In this document: positions 34,601 through 41,764 of the stretch, one piece after another | Numbering within the stretch: the stretch's first letter is position 1 | Layout: every line of letters begins with the position of its first letter | Assembly: GCA_001953215.1 (NCBI GenBank) | Contig: CP019169.1 | Location: 4,216,001 to 4,280,000 of the forward strand | Source: Betaproteobacteria bacterium GR16-43 | GTDB taxonomy: Bacteria; Pseudomonadota; Gammaproteobacteria; Burkholderiales; Usitatibacteraceae | Direction of reading: 5' to 3' | DNA length: 64,000 nucleotides | The notes under the pieces: model-generated | Databases searched by the model: none | Told to the model about the DNA's origin: nothing | What the model saw: the letters and a program-made list of their open reading frames with translations, nothing else | Made by a program: the position numbers and the translations under genes

Positions 34601-34681
34601 GATCGATTCGTAGATCAACCCGGCGAAGCCGGAGACGGTGAAGAGCGCAAAGAAGACTGCGACGGGAATTCGATTCGTCAT
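31676..34681 (-). CDS. Polytopic membrane protein fused to a spermidine-synthase-like domain
   Basis: A 1001-aa protein. Residues about 1-540 form many transmembrane helices (FFALFTVSGFAGLIYESIW, PLMSAGILRLYPDQ), as in the MFS-like halves of fused spermine/spermidine-synthase proteins. Residues about 590-800 form a SAM-fold polyamine-synthase-like domain (NIGFGSGLTTHVLL, DTIEIEPAMVEGAR, DVIVSEPSNPWVSG). A helical C-terminal tail of about 200 residues follows. The synthase domain may not make polyamines; fused forms are uncharacterised. The ATG at 34681 has no clear Shine-Dalgarno. It is the last gene of the minus-strand block running from 41407. Confidence 0.8.
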   Translation of the reverse strand: MTNRIPVAVFFALFTVSGFAGLIYESIWSHYLKLFLGHAAYAQSLVLAIFMGGMALGSWLVSRFTHRIRDLLLGYAVAELGIGVLAILFHTVFTGVTGWAYDSVLPALGGSGGVDAFKWALASLLILPASVLLGTTFPLMSAGILRLYPDQGGRALSMLYFTNSLGAAFGVLVSGFFLIKTVGLPGTILTAGLMNITLAFVVWALTKRLPATVAPTAAAARTGTATEISAFRVVLALALITGAASFVYELTWIRMLAMGLGASTHAFEVMLAAFILGMSLGAYVLRNRIAHLKDDVVPLALILVAKGLLALIALWTYDSVLDLVAWLMQTIAHTDGGYMLFSAGGFGASMMVMLPTAFCAGMTLPLATQVLIRRGFGESSIGMVYGANTLGCIFGAVFTTHVGMEAFGVKGLVGFGTLLDLGAAVLLVAVLAKQWNRIGVIVRAAVVAGLAVAIYAAVDLSQSKMASGVFRIGRFIDPETSKVTFYKDGKTATVSVVEERSGSVSIRTNGKPDASVQMHNRRFPTADESTMILAGAIPLYIKPETSIVANIGFGSGLTTHVLLSSPNVKLLDTIEIEPAMVEGARVYGKRNERGYKDPRSHIRIEDAKTFFAAHATKYDVIVSEPSNPWVSGVSTLFSDEFYGQVTRYLKDDGLLVQWIQVYEINTDLVSSVFKALGNHFEDYAIYSPNSGDIIVIASKRGRVPPLSPKALEFPLLSAELKEVGYRQFLDLQFTYLGSRASLEPMFRASTMPLNSDYFPILDQNAARSRFKREDALGLQALRKHYVPFLGMRDGEVRAPREFFADEDPAATTPRRFGLVSAQALEIFETGEIKRRPVLDENGRAKMLLARAGMTDCRVQAEDWVTAVEELYALTLAYLSREEIETISKQVNASPCLKRLRPDQRGRLRLMEAVNLRDAPEMSRVADALLADPNLPLESRAPIALAGMAAAMIAGSPQKASAIWEHFSKDFPTAFSSRVSSQLVIQNVLSAEATRAKAAKPQ

Positions 34682-34743
34682 GGGGAAGGGCCGAGAGTGG
34701 GACTTCTTGTTAGGGACCCGCTGGCAAAAGCAGGATTCGTGCC

Positions 34744-36459
34744 TTAGGGTCGGTACCCGGGGATCTTGGTTTCGTCGACGTCGTCGATTTGTTCCGGGTC
34801 GAGGAATTCGCGCGCGTAGCGCAGGTACACCTTCTCGCGAACGAAGATGTCGAACAGGTCCGGATCGATGTGCCCGTTTTCCTTGAAGCGCCCCAGGATG
34901 CCCAGCGATTCGGACAGCGTCTTGCCCGGCTTGTAGGGACGGTCCTTGGCGGTGAGCGCCTCGAAGATGTCGGCAATGCCCATCACGCGCGCCTGCACGC
35001 TCATCTGCTCGCGCGTGAGACCCTTCGGGTAGCCCTTGCCGTCCATGCGCTCGTGGTGGCCGCCCGCGTATTCCGGCACGTTCGCCAGGTGCCGCGGCCA
35101 GGGCAGCGCTTCGAGCATCTTGATGGTGGCGACGATGTGGTGGTTGATGATCTCGCGTTCGCCGGCGTTCAGCGTGCCGTAAGGAATATTCAGGTTCTCT
35201 TCCTCGTCCTTCGTGAGGAAACGGTCGCGCTCGCCCTTGGCGTTGCGCCACGTGTAGCGCGCGATCTGCGAGATGCGCGCCTGGTCTTCCGGACGCATGC
35301 GTTCCCCGCCGATGTTGGTGCCACGCAGGAACTCGCGGTCGTCGTCATAGCGCGCGACCTTGCCGAGGTACGCTTCCTCGGCACGCCGGGCGCTCTCCTC
35401 GTCGCCCGCCTCGAGGGCCCGCAGTTTCGCGCGCAACATGTCCACTTCGGCCTCGCGCTTGAGGACCTCGAAGCGCGTGGAGACCAGCTCGACGCGGTCG
35501 AAGATGGTCTGCAGCTTCGTTGCCTTGTCGACGACGTGCACGGGCGTGGTGATCTTGCCGCAGTCGTGCAGCAGGCCCGCGATCTTCAGTTCGTAGCGGT
35601 CCTTGTCCGTCATCCGGAACTCGTCGAGGACGCCCCCCTGGGAGACGTGCGCGGCTTCCGCCAGCATCATCGTGAGCGTCGGCACGCGCTTGCAGTGTCC
35701 GCCCGTGTAGGGGCTCTTCTCGTCGATGGCGGTGTTGATGAGCTCGATCAGCGATTCGAACAGGACCTCCAGCTGCTGGATCAGCAAGCGGTTGGTGAGC
35801 GCGATGGCGGCCTGCGAGGCGAGCGACTCGGCCAGTCGCTGGTCCTCCTCGGTGAACGAGGTGACGGACCGGGTGGCGGGGTCCGTGGCGTTCAGGAGTT
35901 GCAGCACGCCGATGATGTCCCCCTCGTGGTCCTTCATCGGCACGGTGAGGAACGAGGTCGAGCGGTAGCCGGTTCGCTTGTCGAAGTTGCGCGTGCCGGA
36001 GAAGTCGAAGCCCTCCTCCGTGTAGGCATCGGCGACGTTCACGGTCTTGTGGTTCAGCGCGGCGTAGGCCGCGATCATCGTGTTGTTGGGGCGGCCGTCC
36101 TTGTCGTGGAGCGGGATCGGGTAGAACGGGACCGGGTTGCCCGAAGTGCCGCCCATGGCGATGGACAGGCTGTCGGTGCGCACGATCTCGAACTGGAGCT
36201 TGTCGCCCACGAGCCGGTAGAGCGTTCCCCCATCGGCGCGCGTGAGGTTCTTCGCCGCCACCAGGATCGTCTCCAGCAGCGTGTTGATGTCGCGCTCCTG
36301 CGAGAGCGCGATGCCGATCGCGTTGAGGTACTCGAGCTTGGAGAGGAAGTGCGTTTCGAGCGAACGGGCGAGGTCCGCCGGCTTGAGCGAACGAGGCGGA
36401 AGGTGGATCCCCGAGGAATCGGGGATGACCGCGCTTTCCGGACTGTTGCGCGCGGTCAC
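34744..36459 (-). CDS. GAF-HD-GYP cyclic-di-GMP phosphodiesterase-like protein
   Basis: A 571-aa cytoplasmic signalling protein. Residues about 40-200 form a GAF domain with FDKRTGYRSTSFLTVPM and N...F-x3-DQ, similar to cyclic-nucleotide-binding GAF domains. Residues about 215-545 form an HD-GYP domain: LLHDCGK, NHHIVATIKMLE, and GGHHERMDGKGYPKGL with the GYP signature. An inserted coiled segment (EVDMLRAKLRALEAGDEES) interrupts the HD region. The GTG at 36459 overlaps the upstream ATPase stop (GTGA), so the two proteins are coupled. Predicted to hydrolyse cyclic di-GMP. Confidence 0.9.
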   Translation of the reverse strand: MTARNSPESAVIPDSSGIHLPPRSLKPADLARSLETHFLSKLEYLNAIGIALSQERDINTLLETILVAAKNLTRADGGTLYRLVGDKLQFEIVRTDSLSIAMGGTSGNPVPFYPIPLHDKDGRPNNTMIAAYAALNHKTVNVADAYTEEGFDFSGTRNFDKRTGYRSTSFLTVPMKDHEGDIIGVLQLLNATDPATRSVTSFTEEDQRLAESLASQAAIALTNRLLIQQLEVLFESLIELINTAIDEKSPYTGGHCKRVPTLTMMLAEAAHVSQGGVLDEFRMTDKDRYELKIAGLLHDCGKITTPVHVVDKATKLQTIFDRVELVSTRFEVLKREAEVDMLRAKLRALEAGDEESARRAEEAYLGKVARYDDDREFLRGTNIGGERMRPEDQARISQIARYTWRNAKGERDRFLTKDEEENLNIPYGTLNAGEREIINHHIVATIKMLEALPWPRHLANVPEYAGGHHERMDGKGYPKGLTREQMSVQARVMGIADIFEALTAKDRPYKPGKTLSESLGILGRFKENGHIDPDLFDIFVREKVYLRYAREFLDPEQIDDVDETKIPGYRP

Positions 36460-38843
36460 TTGATGCAGACGGCCCGGACCTGGAGCATGTCGGTCACGCC
36501 CTGCAGCACCTTTTCCATCCCATCCATCTTGAGCGTGATCATCCCGTCGGCCAGCGCCTGCGTGAAGAGTTGCGCGACGCGGGCGTGCTCCTGGATCAGC
36601 TTCTTCACCGCATCGCTGCCGACCATCAGTTCGTGCAGGCCGCAGCGCCCCTTGTATCCACTGCCGTTGCACGCGTCGCAGCCCTTGGGCTTGTACATCA
36701 CGTACTCGGGCTTGCCGAAGCCGTACTCGGCCTGGAACCGGTCGAAGACTTTCTTGTAGCCGGCGTTCGGATCCTTCTTGAATTCGTCCGTGTTCTTCAG
36801 CTCCTCGCAATACTCCTGGAGGAAGTGCTTCACTTCGTCGGCACTCGGCTTGTAGGCCTCCTTGCATTTGCACAGGCGCTTGGCCAGGCGCTGCGCCAGG
36901 ATGCCCAGCAGCGCGTCGGCGAAGTTGAACGGGTCCATGCCCATGTCGAGCAGGCGGATGATCGATTCGGGCGCGGAGTTCGTGTGCAGCGTGGCGAACA
37001 CCAGGTGGCCCGTGAGCGAGGCTTCGATGCCGATGGACGTCGTGTCCTTGTCGCGCATCTCACCGACCATGATGATGTCCGGGTCCGCGCGAAGGAACGA
37101 CTTCATCGCCGTGGCGAACGTGAACCCCGCCTTCGGGTTCACCTGGCACTGGCGCAGGCCCTTCTGCGTGATCTCGACCGGGTCTTCGGCGGTCCAGATC
37201 TTGGTGTCGACGTTGTTCAGGAAGCCGAGCACCGAGTGCAGGGTGGTCGTCTTGCCCGAACCGGTCGGGCCGCAGACGAAGAACAGGCCGTAGGGCTTGG
37301 ACACCGCGGCCTTGAGGCGATCCATGTTGGCCGGGAGCACGCCCAGCTTGTCGAGCGGGATGGGTTCGCCGGCCGCGAGGATCCGCATGACGACGTCCTC
37401 GACGCCGCCCGCGGTGGGGATGGTCGCCACGCGCAGCTCGATGTCGAGCGGGCCGTACTTCTTGAACTTGATCTTGCCGTCCTGGGGCTTCCTCTTCTCG
37501 GAGATGTCCAGGTCGCACATGATCTTCAGGCGCGTCACCAGCGGCGAGCGATACGCGGCCGGCACCTCGATGTAGCTGGCGAGCGAGCCGTCCTTGCGGA
37601 AGCGGATGCCGACCTTGCCCTTGCCCGGCAGCGGCTCGATGTGGATGTCGGAGGCGCCCTGGTGGTAGGCGTCGACGATGATCTTGTTCACGAGCTTCAC
37701 CAGCTCGTTGTCGGCGGCCGCGGAAATGTCGTCGGCCCCGGCCGCGCCCAACTCCTCCTCGTCGTCGAGGCTGGAGAGCAGGTCGCCGATGGACTCGCTG
37801 CTTCCGCCGCCCATGCCCTCGGCGCCGAAGTAGAGGTCGAGCGTCAGCTTGAAGTCGCGTTCCGTGGTGACCTTGTAGATCACCTTCGAGCGCGGGAAGA
37901 CGTTCTCCACCATCTTGGAGTTGCGCACGCGCTCCGGGTCGGTGGACATGATGACCACGCCCGCCTTGGAGTCCTCGAGCGGGAGCCAGTGGTTGCCCTC
38001 GCAGTAGTCGCGCTTGATGTTCTTCAGCAGGTCCGGCGGCTTGATGCGGTCGGACTTGTGCGGCTCGTACTCGACGCTGAAGAACTTCGCCAGCGCGGCG
38101 CCGAGCGCCCCCGGCTTCACCTGGAACTCCTCCACCAGGATGTCCTCGACGTTCTTGTTCTTGCGCCGCGCCGTGCGGGTGGCGAGCTCGAGCTCCCCGG
38201 CGGCGATCACGTTGTCGATCACCAGGTACTCGAACTTCGACTGGATCGAGCCGGGCATCTGCTGCCGGACGCGGAACGCGATCGCGAGCGTCTTGGCGAG
38301 CTCCGCCACCCCCTCGTCGTGCAGCGAGTTGAACGGCTGGCCCGAGAGGTTGTTGATGAGCTGGAGGACGCCCATCAGGTCGGAGCCGGATTCGCCGCCG
38401 AGGATCGGCACGATCAGCATCTGCTTGGAGCGATAGCCCGTGCGCTGGTCGACGGCCTTGAGGAACGTGAGGTTGGGCGAAAACTGCTTCAGCTCCGCGT
38501 CGTCGTACACGTCCTTGATGTTCATGTGGCGCTTGTGCAGCGCGCTGAAGCCCGCGAGCGACGACTCCGAGATCGGCAGCTTGATGTCCTTGAACGAGTT
38601 CAGGCCGGTCTTCACCTTCGAGACGATGGACACGCCGTCCTCGCTCATCACGTAGACCGTCATCCGGTCGGCTTCGAAGAGCTGGCAGATGTCGCGCGAG
38701 ACGTCGAGGATGATCTCGTCGACGTTCGCGGTGGAGTGGATCCGGTTCGTGACGACCTGGATCTTCTTCGAGAACGCGAGCTTCGCGCTCATGTCGGCGA
38801 CGTTGCCGCCGCCCTGCATCTTCGGTTCGAGGACTGCGCTCAT
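36456..38843 (-). CDS. GAF-containing PilB/GspE-type secretion ATPase
   Basis: A 795-aa protein. Residues about 20-190 form a GAF domain (VDQRTGYRSKQMLIVPI), followed by a GspE N-terminal-like region (about 200-350) and the traffic ATPase: Walker A GPTGSGKTTT (near 527), Asp box ASDIHIEP, RADPDIIMVGEMRD Walker B and the HLVFATLHTN His box. The zinc tetracysteine is present (LCKCKEAY, GCDACNGSGYKGRCG). A GAF domain on a PilB-like ATPase suggests assembly gated by a small ligand. It is near the pilin genes but no pilC, pilM-Q or pilT is in the window, so it may not be the main PilB. Confidence 0.9.
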   Translation of the reverse strand: MSAVLEPKMQGGGNVADMSAKLAFSKKIQVVTNRIHSTANVDEIILDVSRDICQLFEADRMTVYVMSEDGVSIVSKVKTGLNSFKDIKLPISESSLAGFSALHKRHMNIKDVYDDAELKQFSPNLTFLKAVDQRTGYRSKQMLIVPILGGESGSDLMGVLQLINNLSGQPFNSLHDEGVAELAKTLAIAFRVRQQMPGSIQSKFEYLVIDNVIAAGELELATRTARRKNKNVEDILVEEFQVKPGALGAALAKFFSVEYEPHKSDRIKPPDLLKNIKRDYCEGNHWLPLEDSKAGVVIMSTDPERVRNSKMVENVFPRSKVIYKVTTERDFKLTLDLYFGAEGMGGGSSESIGDLLSSLDDEEELGAAGADDISAAADNELVKLVNKIIVDAYHQGASDIHIEPLPGKGKVGIRFRKDGSLASYIEVPAAYRSPLVTRLKIMCDLDISEKRKPQDGKIKFKKYGPLDIELRVATIPTAGGVEDVVMRILAAGEPIPLDKLGVLPANMDRLKAAVSKPYGLFFVCGPTGSGKTTTLHSVLGFLNNVDTKIWTAEDPVEITQKGLRQCQVNPKAGFTFATAMKSFLRADPDIIMVGEMRDKDTTSIGIEASLTGHLVFATLHTNSAPESIIRLLDMGMDPFNFADALLGILAQRLAKRLCKCKEAYKPSADEVKHFLQEYCEELKNTDEFKKDPNAGYKKVFDRFQAEYGFGKPEYVMYKPKGCDACNGSGYKGRCGLHELMVGSDAVKKLIQEHARVAQLFTQALADGMITLKMDGMEKVLQGVTDMLQVRAVCIK

Positions 38844-38884
38844 GGGTGCACCCGCCTTTTTTTCACGGACTTGTCTTCACGGAC

Positions 38885-39649
38885 CTACAGCAAGAATTCC
38901 TGGTTGTTTTCGAGCATCCGGGGGCGCCAGCGCCCGGCGTGCTCGTTGATTTCCCTCATCGTGAGCGCGCCCTCGCCCGGCTTCAAGTGGGTGATGAACA
39001 CCTCGGGCTTGGCCGTCATCTTCTCCAGCTCGGAGGCGAGGAGGCTCGGATACATGTGCTTGGAGGCGATCGCGATGTCCTTTTCCTTGTTGGAGAAGGC
39101 CGTCTCGATCACCAGGTACTTCAGGTTCTTCGCGCCGTTCACGGCCGTCCAGAGCGCCTCGTTCGGGGCGGTGTCGCCGCTGTAGACCAGCGTGGCGCGC
39201 CCGCTGTCGACCAGGTAGCCCACCGCCGGGACGGTGTGGTTGGCCGGAATCGCCACGAAGCGCCGGCCCTGCAGCTCCACGACTTCGCCGGGCTTGATCT
39301 CGCGGTAGATCATGAACGGTTTGTCGCCATCGGGAATCTGCGTGAAGTCGGGCCAGATCTTCCAGTTGAACAGGTGCGCGCGCAGGATATCGAGCGTCTC
39401 CGCGATGCCGTAGACCACGATCGGGCTGCCCCGCATCCAGCAGACGGAATCCACCAGGAACGGGATGCTGCAGACGTGGTCCAGGTGCGAATGGCTGACG
39501 AAGATGTGGTCGATCTTCGCGAGGTTTTCGAGCGCGAGGTCACCCACGCCCGTGCCCGCGTCGATCAGCACGTCGTCGTCCACGAGCAGCGATGTCGTGC
39601 GTAGGCTTCCGCCAATGCCGCCGCTGCAGCCGAGTACGCGGATCCGCAT
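38885..39649 (-). CDS. Metallo-beta-lactamase-fold hydrolase, class II cyclic-nucleotide phosphodiesterase-like
   Basis: A 254-aa MBL-fold protein. The metal motif is SHSHLDH near residue 55, with NHTVPAVGY, YSGDTAP and THLKPGEG supplying later ligands. The HSHLDHV segment resembles the class II cAMP-phosphodiesterase signature, and TVPAVGYLVDSG fits that group. It starts at ATG 39649. It lies 41 bp upstream of the GAF ATPase gene. The substrate could be a cyclic nucleotide or another phosphodiester; the fold alone does not decide. Confidence 0.75.
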   Translation of the reverse strand: MRIRVLGCSGGIGGSLRTTSLLVDDDVLIDAGTGVGDLALENLAKIDHIFVSHSHLDHVCSIPFLVDSVCWMRGSPIVVYGIAETLDILRAHLFNWKIWPDFTQIPDGDKPFMIYREIKPGEVVELQGRRFVAIPANHTVPAVGYLVDSGRATLVYSGDTAPNEALWTAVNGAKNLKYLVIETAFSNKEKDIAIASKHMYPSLLASELEKMTAKPEVFITHLKPGEGALTMREINEHAGRWRPRMLENNQEFLL

Positions 39650-39748
39650 CTAGGGATTATCCGGCAAACCGGGGCGTGGGGGTGTGCGCCACGCCACAGA
39701 ATTCCCGTGCACTTTCCCGCGTTCCGGCGGCGGCACGGGTCGGCAGGC

Positions 39749-40552
39749 TCAGGGCTTGTAGAAGAACTCCATCTTCACGCCGGCAATCTCGATCAGGTCG
39801 TGGTCGCCCAGCATGTGCGCCTGAGCGCCGAGCGAAGCCCCGTTGAGCGTGGGGTAGGTCGACCCCTCGACGTGGGTGATGAAGTAGCCGTTGGGCCGCT
39901 TGGTGATCACCGCCACCTGCAAGCCCGGCTTGCCGATGGTAGTGAGGTTCTTGGTAAGGTCGAGCGTGCGGCCCGCGGCGGCGCCGGAAAGCACCTGGAT
40001 CGCGGCCTCGCGCAGCGGTCCTTCGGCTGCAGCAGCAGCGGCGGCGGGAGCGGGCGGCGCCGCGGCGGGGGGCGGGGGCGGCGCATGGCCGGCCCCGACC
40101 GGACGCGTGGCATCCGACGACGAGGACGACGGCAGCGGCTTCATGCCGGTGGCGGTATCGCTCGCGTCCTTCGGTCCGGCCGCCGGCATCTGGGTCGTCG
40201 CGACCTTGGCCGGGTTGCGGATGATCATCGTCTTCTCGAAGTCCGCCGCAGAAGTGGCGGTCGGCTGGTCGTTGAAGTACTTGAGCTTGTGCTTGCCGAT
40301 CTCCACCACGTCGTTGTTCTGGAGGAAATGCTTCTTCACCGGCTTGCCGTTGACCATGGTGCCGTTGGTACTGCCCAGGTCCTCGATGAACGAGTCGTTC
40401 AGGATCGTGATGATCGCCGCGTGCTCGCCGGAAACGGCGAGGTTGTCGATCTGGATGTCGTTGTGCGGCTTCCTGCCGATGAGGGTTCGCTCCTTGGAGA
40501 GCGTGTGCTCCTTGAGCACTTGCCCGTCGACACTCAGGATCAGCTTGGCCAT
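39749..40552 (-). CDS. FHA-domain protein with two FHA domains
   Basis: A 267-aa cytoplasmic adaptor. The N-terminal FHA (residues about 5-95) keeps the phosphothreonine-binding pattern: GRKPHNDIQI, SGEHA, LGSTNGTMVNG. An Ala/Pro-rich linker (about 110-180) follows, then a second FHA-like domain (LTTIGKPGLQVAVITKRPNG) that lacks a clear SxxH and looks degenerate. FHA domains bind phosphothreonine peptides, and a PP2C phosphatase is encoded 30 bp upstream. No Ser/Thr kinase gene is in the window, so the kinase must lie elsewhere. Confidence 0.9.
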   Translation of the reverse strand: MAKLILSVDGQVLKEHTLSKERTLIGRKPHNDIQIDNLAVSGEHAAIITILNDSFIEDLGSTNGTMVNGKPVKKHFLQNNDVVEIGKHKLKYFNDQPTATSAADFEKTMIIRNPAKVATTQMPAAGPKDASDTATGMKPLPSSSSSDATRPVGAGHAPPPPPAAAPPAPAAAAAAAEGPLREAAIQVLSGAAAGRTLDLTKNLTTIGKPGLQVAVITKRPNGYFITHVEGSTYPTLNGASLGAQAHMLGDHDLIEIAGVKMEFFYKP

Positions 40553-40582
40553 GGTCGTTATTCCTTGCGCGTCAGCGCGGCA

Positions 40583-41407
40583 TTACCGGAAGAAAGCCTT
40601 GAAACGGGCGAGCCAGCCACGCGGCACCCCAAAGGGCTGCGACACGTGGATGAACATGGCCGAGATGTTGTCGCGGCCCCCGTTGTCGTTCGCGGCCTGG
40701 ACGAGCTGCTGCACCGACAGGCTCGGGTTGCTCTTGAGCGTGATCAGCGTCAGGCGAATCTCCTCGTCGTCCACCATGTCGCTCAATCCATCCGAGCAGA
40801 GCAGGTAGACATCGTCAGGCTGCGTCTCGTACACGTGCACCTCGGGCTCGACCATCGGGTCGATTCCCAGGGCGCGCGTGACCAAATTCTTGTTCTGCGA
40901 CATCTTGGCTTCTTCCGGCGTGATGAGCCCGGAATCGAGCTGCTCCTGCAGCAGGGAGTGGTCGCGCGTGACCTGCTCCATCTGCTCGCCCCGCAGCCGG
41001 TACAGGCGCGAGTCGCCGATGTGCGCGACGGTGACGAAGTTGTCGTAGAACAGGCATACGACCAGCGTCGTTCCCATCCCCGCGCACTCGGGGTTGTTCT
41101 GCGAAGTCGTGAAGATCGCGCTGTTGGACCGGCCGATCTGCTCCTTCGTGAGCTTCTCCGACAGGCTCATGGCCTCGCTGCGCGCAAGCTTGTCCACGTC
41201 CTTCAGCTGCCACGTCTCCTGCAGGCCGTCGGCGATCAGCGAGGTGGCCATGCCGCTCGCGACCTCGCCGGCGTTGTAGCCGCCCATGCCGTCGGCCAGG
41301 ACGAAGAGCCCGATCTCCGGGCGCGACTCGATGCAGTCTTCGTTGTGGTCGCGTACCCGCCCCGGATCGGTCAGCGCCGCGGATTCGAGCGAAGCCGAAA
41401 GGTTCAC
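40583..41407 (-). CDS. PP2C-family Ser/Thr protein phosphatase
   Basis: A 274-aa Stp1/PppA-like phosphatase. Metal-binding motifs are conserved: TDPGRVRDHNED near the N-terminus, FVLADGMGGYNAGEVAS, HIGDSRLYRLR, LLCSDGLSDMV and GGRDNISAM at the end. It should dephosphorylate phosphothreonine or phosphoserine proteins, including FHA partners. It is the first gene of the minus-strand signalling block, whose promoter must lie in 41408-41764, shared with the divergent aceE. Confidence 0.93.
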   Translation of the reverse strand: MNLSASLESAALTDPGRVRDHNEDCIESRPEIGLFVLADGMGGYNAGEVASGMATSLIADGLQETWQLKDVDKLARSEAMSLSEKLTKEQIGRSNSAIFTTSQNNPECAGMGTTLVVCLFYDNFVTVAHIGDSRLYRLRGEQMEQVTRDHSLLQEQLDSGLITPEEAKMSQNKNLVTRALGIDPMVEPEVHVYETQPDDVYLLCSDGLSDMVDDEEIRLTLITLKSNPSLSVQQLVQAANDNGGRDNISAMFIHVSQPFGVPRGWLARFKAFFR

Positions 41408-41764
41408 GCGACCCTCCCGAAGCGGCCCGTGCCTGTACGCGCGCGAACCGCCGCGCCTTGCTCCCCTGACCGCTGCGCCCTAGTGCCCATGTCCCTAGTT
41501 TTCTTTTTTCGTCGCCATCCCGTGTTTGTGGGCTCCGACCCGCAAAAACTCGGATTTATAATAACTTAAAATGCTTTTCTGAGAAACAATCCCGTTTCGC
41601 GTCCGAAATGCCTGATTTTCAAGCAGACTTTCGGTCCAATCGGCCCCATTTTCCGCGCCCTACCCGCCGCAACGCCGGCCATTATACGATTGGGATTCCC
41701 GGGACCGCCCGTGGATTTTCCGCCATCCCCAGCCCCCGCGCCGCCAACCACGAGAGTCACCACC
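41408..41764. other. Divergent control region between the PP2C gene and aceE
   Basis: A 357-bp gap without a supported gene. It includes a marked AT-rich segment (about 41545-41585) inside otherwise GC-rich DNA, where promoters for both directions are expected. I could not recognise a PdhR-like operator by eye. Confidence 0.6.
41535..41562 (+). promoter_or_regulatory. Candidate sigma-70 promoter for aceE
   Basis: A perfect TATAAT at 41557-41562 is preceded 16 bp upstream by a weak -35 (CCGACC, 41535-41540). It would leave a leader of about 195 nt before the aceE ATG. Confidence 0.4.

Noticed and set aside
40015-40110. Low-complexity GC repeat as a separate repeat element
   Set aside because: It encodes the Ala/Pro linker between the two FHA domains.
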